DNA from: Betaproteobacteria bacterium
Lineage (GTDB): Bacteria; Pseudomonadota; Gammaproteobacteria; Burkholderiales; Casimicrobiaceae
Assembly: GCA_016704895.1 (NCBI GenBank)
Contig: JADIZG010000046.1
Span: forward strand, 1-26,187
Direction: 5' to 3'
DNA length: 26,187 nucleotides
Shown one piece after another: positions 23,644-26,187 of this stretch. Position numbers and translations under genes: made by a program. The notes beneath the pieces were generated by a model. It had not been told where the DNA came from. It ran no database searches and saw nothing but the letters and a program-made list of their open reading frames with translations. Position 1 is the first letter of the stretch. Every line of letters starts with the position of its first letter.

Positions 23644-25014
23644 TCACGTCTCCGCGAGCGGCAGGTGCACGTCGATCGTCGTGCCCTTGCCGGGCGTCCC
23701 CTTGATCGAGAACTCGCCGTGCAGCGCGCGCACGCGCTGCCGCATGCCCGCGATGCCGTGCGACAGCCGGTTCGCGAGCGCCGTGTCGGGCAGCCCGACG
23801 CCGTCGTCGCGGAACTCGAGCGACACGCCACCCGCCGAGCGCACGAGGTCGACCGCGACGTTCTTCGCCTTCGCGTACTTGACGACGTTCGTCAGCGCCT
23901 CCTGCACGATCCGGAAGAGCGCGATCGAGACGTCCGGCGGCAGCGGCTCGGCGCGCTCGTCGAGGTTCAGCGTGGACACGAGGCCGGCGCGCTCGCAGGT
24001 GCCGCGCACGAGCCACTCGAGCGCGGCCGCGATGCCCAGGTTGTCGAGCAGCGTCGGGCGCAGGTCCTCGGTGATGCGGCGCGCGACCGCGATGCCGTCG
24101 TCGATCGACTTCGACGCGCGCGCGAGACGCGTCACGGTCTCCGGATCGGTCGACGCCAGCTTCTTCGCGGCGGACGTGACGTCCATCTTCGCGGAGACGA
24201 GGATCCCGCCCATCTCGTCGTGCAGGTCGCGCGCGATCCGCGACTTCTCCTCCTCGCGCACCGTCTGCAGGTAGTTCGAGAGCTCGGAGAGCTCGGCCGT
24301 GCGATCCTCGACGACGCCCTCGAGCCGCGCCTGCTCGTCGGCGAGCCGAAGCCGCTCGGCCTCGCGGCGCAGCGTCTCGCGCCGGACCAGCATCCAGACG
24401 GCGAGCAGCAGCAGGATCGTGAACGCCGTCATCGCCTGCAGCCCGATGCGGATCACCGAGAGGTCGCGCGACCAGCGCGACGCGCCCTCGCTCCACAGCG
24501 TGTGCTGCTGCTTCACCATCAGCGCGACCTGCGCGCGGATCTCGTCCATCGTGCGCCGCCCGATGCCGGTGTTCATGAGCTCGAGCGCGACGTCGCGCCC
24601 GCTGCGCTCGTAGAGCGCGAGCGTCGCCTCCATCTCGGCGAGCCGCTTGCCGATCATCACGTCGAGGCGCGTCGCCGAGTCCTGCAGCTCCGGCGTGCCG
24701 ATCGTGCGCGCGAGCTCCCGCAGGCGCCTCTCCGTCTGCTCGATCTTCGGCAGCGCGTCGCGGTACGGCACCAGGTATTCCTCGCGTCCGGTGAGCAGGA
24801 AGCCGCGCTGCCCGGTCTCGGCGTCGACGACGAGCGACTGCGTCTCGTAGAGCGACGACTGCAGCTCGAGCGCGGCCGCGACGCGCTGCGCGGCGCTTTC
24901 GAGGCGCTGGTAGCCCAGCTCGGCGAAGATCAGCAGCGCGATCGCGCCGATGATCCCGAGCACGAGCGGGACGACGATGAGGCGCGGGGCGCGAGGGGAC
25001 GCGTTGTCGGCCAT
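23644..25014 (-). CDS. CHASE3-domain sensor histidine kinase (HisKA_3 type)
   Basis: This membrane sensor kinase has 456 residues and probably phosphorylates the NarL-type regulator next door. Membrane segment 1 (about 11-32) and segment 2 (about 189-210) enclose a periplasmic CHASE3 domain. That domain carries its hallmark ETQSLVVDAETGQRGFLLTG and EEYLVPYRDA. A short coiled coil (about 212-245) leads to the HisKA_3 helix with phospho-acceptor His265 in ARDLHDEMGG. The ATPase domain shows EALTNVVKYAKAKNV (N box), DDGVGLPD (G1), and GIAGMRQRVRALHGEF ending GKGTTIDVHLPL. This kinase family pairs with NarL/LuxR-type regulators, which fits the neighbour. The -10-like TATAGT lies six bases before the ATG, with no ribosome site. 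Confidence 0.95.
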   Translation of the reverse strand: MADNASPRAPRLIVVPLVLGIIGAIALLIFAELGYQRLESAAQRVAAALELQSSLYETQSLVVDAETGQRGFLLTGREEYLVPYRDALPKIEQTERRLRELARTIGTPELQDSATRLDVMIGKRLAEMEATLALYERSGRDVALELMNTGIGRRTMDEIRAQVALMVKQQHTLWSEGASRWSRDLSVIRIGLQAMTAFTILLLLAVWMLVRRETLRREAERLRLADEQARLEGVVEDRTAELSELSNYLQTVREEEKSRIARDLHDEMGGILVSAKMDVTSAAKKLASTDPETVTRLARASKSIDDGIAVARRITEDLRPTLLDNLGIAAALEWLVRGTCERAGLVSTLNLDERAEPLPPDVSIALFRIVQEALTNVVKYAKAKNVAVDLVRSAGGVSLEFRDDGVGLPDTALANRLSHGIAGMRQRVRALHGEFSIKGTPGKGTTIDVHLPLAET

Positions 25015-25020
25015 CCGGGG

Positions 25021-25026
25021 ACTATA
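25021..25026 (-). promoter_or_regulatory. -10 box directly before the kinase gene
   Basis: On the - strand TATAGT is followed by six bases and then the ATG at 25014. Transcription would therefore start at or beside the first codon, giving a leaderless or nearly leaderless mRNA. No Shine-Dalgarno sequence lies between. It separates the kinase from the lipocalin gene 84 bases upstream. Confidence 0.45.
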
Positions 25027-25098
25027 CCGCGCGACGCCTCCGCTCCCGGATGGGCAGGCGTCCGACGCTCGGCGCGGCGACCCGCCCGCGGGCCGGGA

Positions 25099-25671
25099 TC
25101 ACGAATGCGGCGTGCGAATCAGCTTGCCGGTGTCGAACCCGAGCTCGCGCGCCTTCGTCACCAGGCGCTCGTAGATCCCCGGGTCGAGGGCCGGCTTGCG
25201 CGCGATGATCCACAGCGCGTCGCGCGAGGGCGAGCCGACGAGCGCGTAGCCGTAGTCCGGCGCGAGGTCGAGGATCCAGTAGTCCGACCACGCGAACGGC
25301 AGCCACGCGACAGCGAGCGGCATGAAGCGGATCTCGAGCTTCGCGTTCGTCGCGGGATCCCGCACGCGAGCGACCCAGCCGTCGACCTCCTCGGAGCCGT
25401 CGGGCCGCCGGCAGCGCGTCACGACGTCGAGCGAGTAGCCGCCCTTGGGGCTGAACGTCGTCGTGACGTCGCGGGCGCATTCGCCCTGCATCCGGTTGGG
25501 GAGCCTCGCGTGCTCGTACCAGAGGCCCAGGTAGCGGGCGAGGTCGACCCGGTCGACCGTCGAAAGCGCGTCCTCGGCGAGGGCGGGCGGGGCGGCCGCG
25601 GCCATGACGACGGCGGCGGCGAAGGACGCCGCGGACGGGACCGTCGGGGGACGGAAGCAGGGGTCACGCAT
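25099..25671 (-). CDS. blc: Blc-type bacterial lipocalin
   Basis: This eight-stranded barrel protein of the envelope binds fatty acids or lysophospholipids in characterised relatives. The 190-residue product has a signal peptide of about 32 residues (AAVVMAAAAPPALA). There is no lipobox, so it is probably soluble in the periplasm instead of a lipoprotein as in E. coli. The lipocalin G-x-W motif is in YLGLWYEHARLPNRMQ (Gly49, Trp51). Further family blocks are AKLEIRFMPL, DYWILDLAPDYGYALVGSPS and LWIIARKPALD. GAGGAGG lies about eight bases before the ATG at 25671. It is divergent from ssrA. Confidence 0.92.
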   Translation of the reverse strand: MRDPCFRPPTVPSAASFAAAVVMAAAAPPALAEDALSTVDRVDLARYLGLWYEHARLPNRMQGECARDVTTTFSPKGGYSLDVVTRCRRPDGSEEVDGWVARVRDPATNAKLEIRFMPLAVAWLPFAWSDYWILDLAPDYGYALVGSPSRDALWIIARKPALDPGIYERLVTKARELGFDTGKLIRTPHS

Positions 25672-25769
25672 GGCGGAACCTCCTCCTCGGGGCTTGATTC
25701 CCGTGGCGCCGCCTCCACGTTGCCGGCGTGGGCATCGGAGGGCGGCGGAAGCTGCCTGTGTCGCGATGC

Positions 25770-25775
25770 TACAAT
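25770..25775 (+). promoter_or_regulatory. -10 box candidate for ssrA
   Basis: TACAAT in the context gctacaatgaac stands 56 bases before the mature 5' end of the tmRNA, leaving a leader of roughly 50 bases for 5' processing. A convincing -35 hexamer was not found. Confidence 0.45.
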
Positions 25776-25790
25776 GAACTTTCGACGCTG

Positions 25791-25809
25791 CGGCACGGAA
25801 AAAGTGCCG
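25791..25809 (+). other. Hairpin in the ssrA precursor leader
   Basis: CGGCAC (25791-25796) pairs with GTGCCG (25804-25809) around GGAAAAA. It lies between the -10 box and the mature tmRNA start and would form in the precursor transcript, perhaps helping 5' maturation. Its role is not established. Confidence 0.4.
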
Positions 25810-25831
25810 ACGACGCGTCCGCCGATTTCCC

Positions 25832-26187
25832 GGGGGTGACCTGGTTTCGACGGGGGTATCGAAGCAGCACGGGGCATGCCGAGGCGTTCGTCCTCGTAAA
25901 AAACGGGCAATCGCAAATCTAACTGCGAACGACGAAACGTACGCTCTGGCGGCTTAACCCCGCCGGACCTCGCTCCGGGCAGCGTCCGGCCCGGGCGGTG
26001 AGCAGGTAACTGCAAGCCGCAGCGGGGACATTCAGGACGATCGCGTCCGGCCGGGTCACTTGGTCGAGGCGCTAAATCAAGGTGACTGGTTTCCGGGCAG
26101 CCTGTCGGTCGGCGGTTCGGGGGCGAGATCAAACGATCCGACTAAGCATGTAGTCCCGACTGTGTAGGGCTTCCGGACGGCGGTTCG
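25832..26187 (+). ncRNA. ssrA: tmRNA (transfer-messenger RNA), 3' end cut by the window
   Basis: tmRNA acts with SmpB to rescue stalled ribosomes and tag the unfinished protein. The 5' end GGGGGTGACCTGGTTTCGAC, with the family TTTCGACGGGGGT element, is unmistakable. The tag frame follows at 25925-25957, and after it the pseudoknot-rich region. The end TTCCGGACGGCGGTTCG runs into the T-arm (GTTCG), where the window stops. I estimate 20-30 bases with the acceptor strand and CCA are missing. The start at 25832 is chosen so that GGGGGTG forms the seven-base acceptor stem. Confidence 0.95.
25925..25957 (+). other. tmRNA tag reading frame (ANDETYALAA, stop)
   Basis: The resume codon GCG at 25925 starts the ten-residue degradation tag ANDETYALAA, closed by TAA at 25955-25957. 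The LAA ending is the ClpXP/ClpAP signal. The tag is of the betaproteobacterial type and is the best single taxonomic marker in the window. Confidence 0.93.

Overview
The window is very GC-rich DNA from a betaproteobacterium, most likely Burkholderiales or a close relative. The tmRNA at the right end encodes the tag ANDETYALAA, a form known from betaproteobacteria. The gene content also fits: lrgAB, a MarC-family gene, an ACAD-linked phosphotransferase, a CHASE3 kinase with a NarL regulator, a Blc lipocalin, and -10 boxes of the TAGAAT/TATAGT type lying almost on start codons.

Layout. From 1 to about 5.3 kb there is a run of recognisable housekeeping-type genes, nearly all broken by small indels: the 3' part of an acyl-CoA dehydrogenase, an ACAD-linked phosphotransferase, gamma-glutamyltransferase, a GNAT acetyltransferase, lrgA/lrgB (intact) and a MarC-family membrane protein. 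Several breaks are repaired by removing one base, which then restores a catalytic or family motif. This looks like low-quality sequence rather than gene decay. From 5.9 to 7.4 kb lie a PmtA-like methyltransferase and a cytochrome b561.

From 7.6 to 14 kb is a catabolic operon on the + strand: a flavin monooxygenase like the N-terminal half of salicylyl-CoA 5-hydroxylase / 2-aminobenzoyl-CoA monooxygenase, a gentisate-1,2-dioxygenase-like double cupin (damaged), an EntE-type aryl-acid-AMP ligase, a large Old-Yellow-Enzyme/NAD(P)H reductase, a 152-residue protein of unknown function and a broken zinc-ribbon protein. My reading is that an ortho-hydroxylated aromatic acid is activated, 5-hydroxylated as a thioester or adenylate, and cleaved through gentisate. 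A poly-C tract (7417-7518) and a poly-G tract (8812-8856) flank the monooxygenase and look like sequencing or assembly artefacts. The poly-G replaces the N-terminus of the dioxygenase.

From 14.1 to 19.2 kb on the - strand are mfd, an MBL-fold hydrolase 7 bp behind it, and a cytochrome c'/c556. A divergent region with a dyad repeat leads to an EamA transporter (+) that converges on manC (-). From 22.2 to 25.0 kb is a two-component module: NarL-type regulator, single-domain receiver and an entericidin-like lipoprotein on +, and the CHASE3 histidine kinase on -. A Blc lipocalin (-) and the tmRNA gene ssrA (+, cut by the window end) finish the window.
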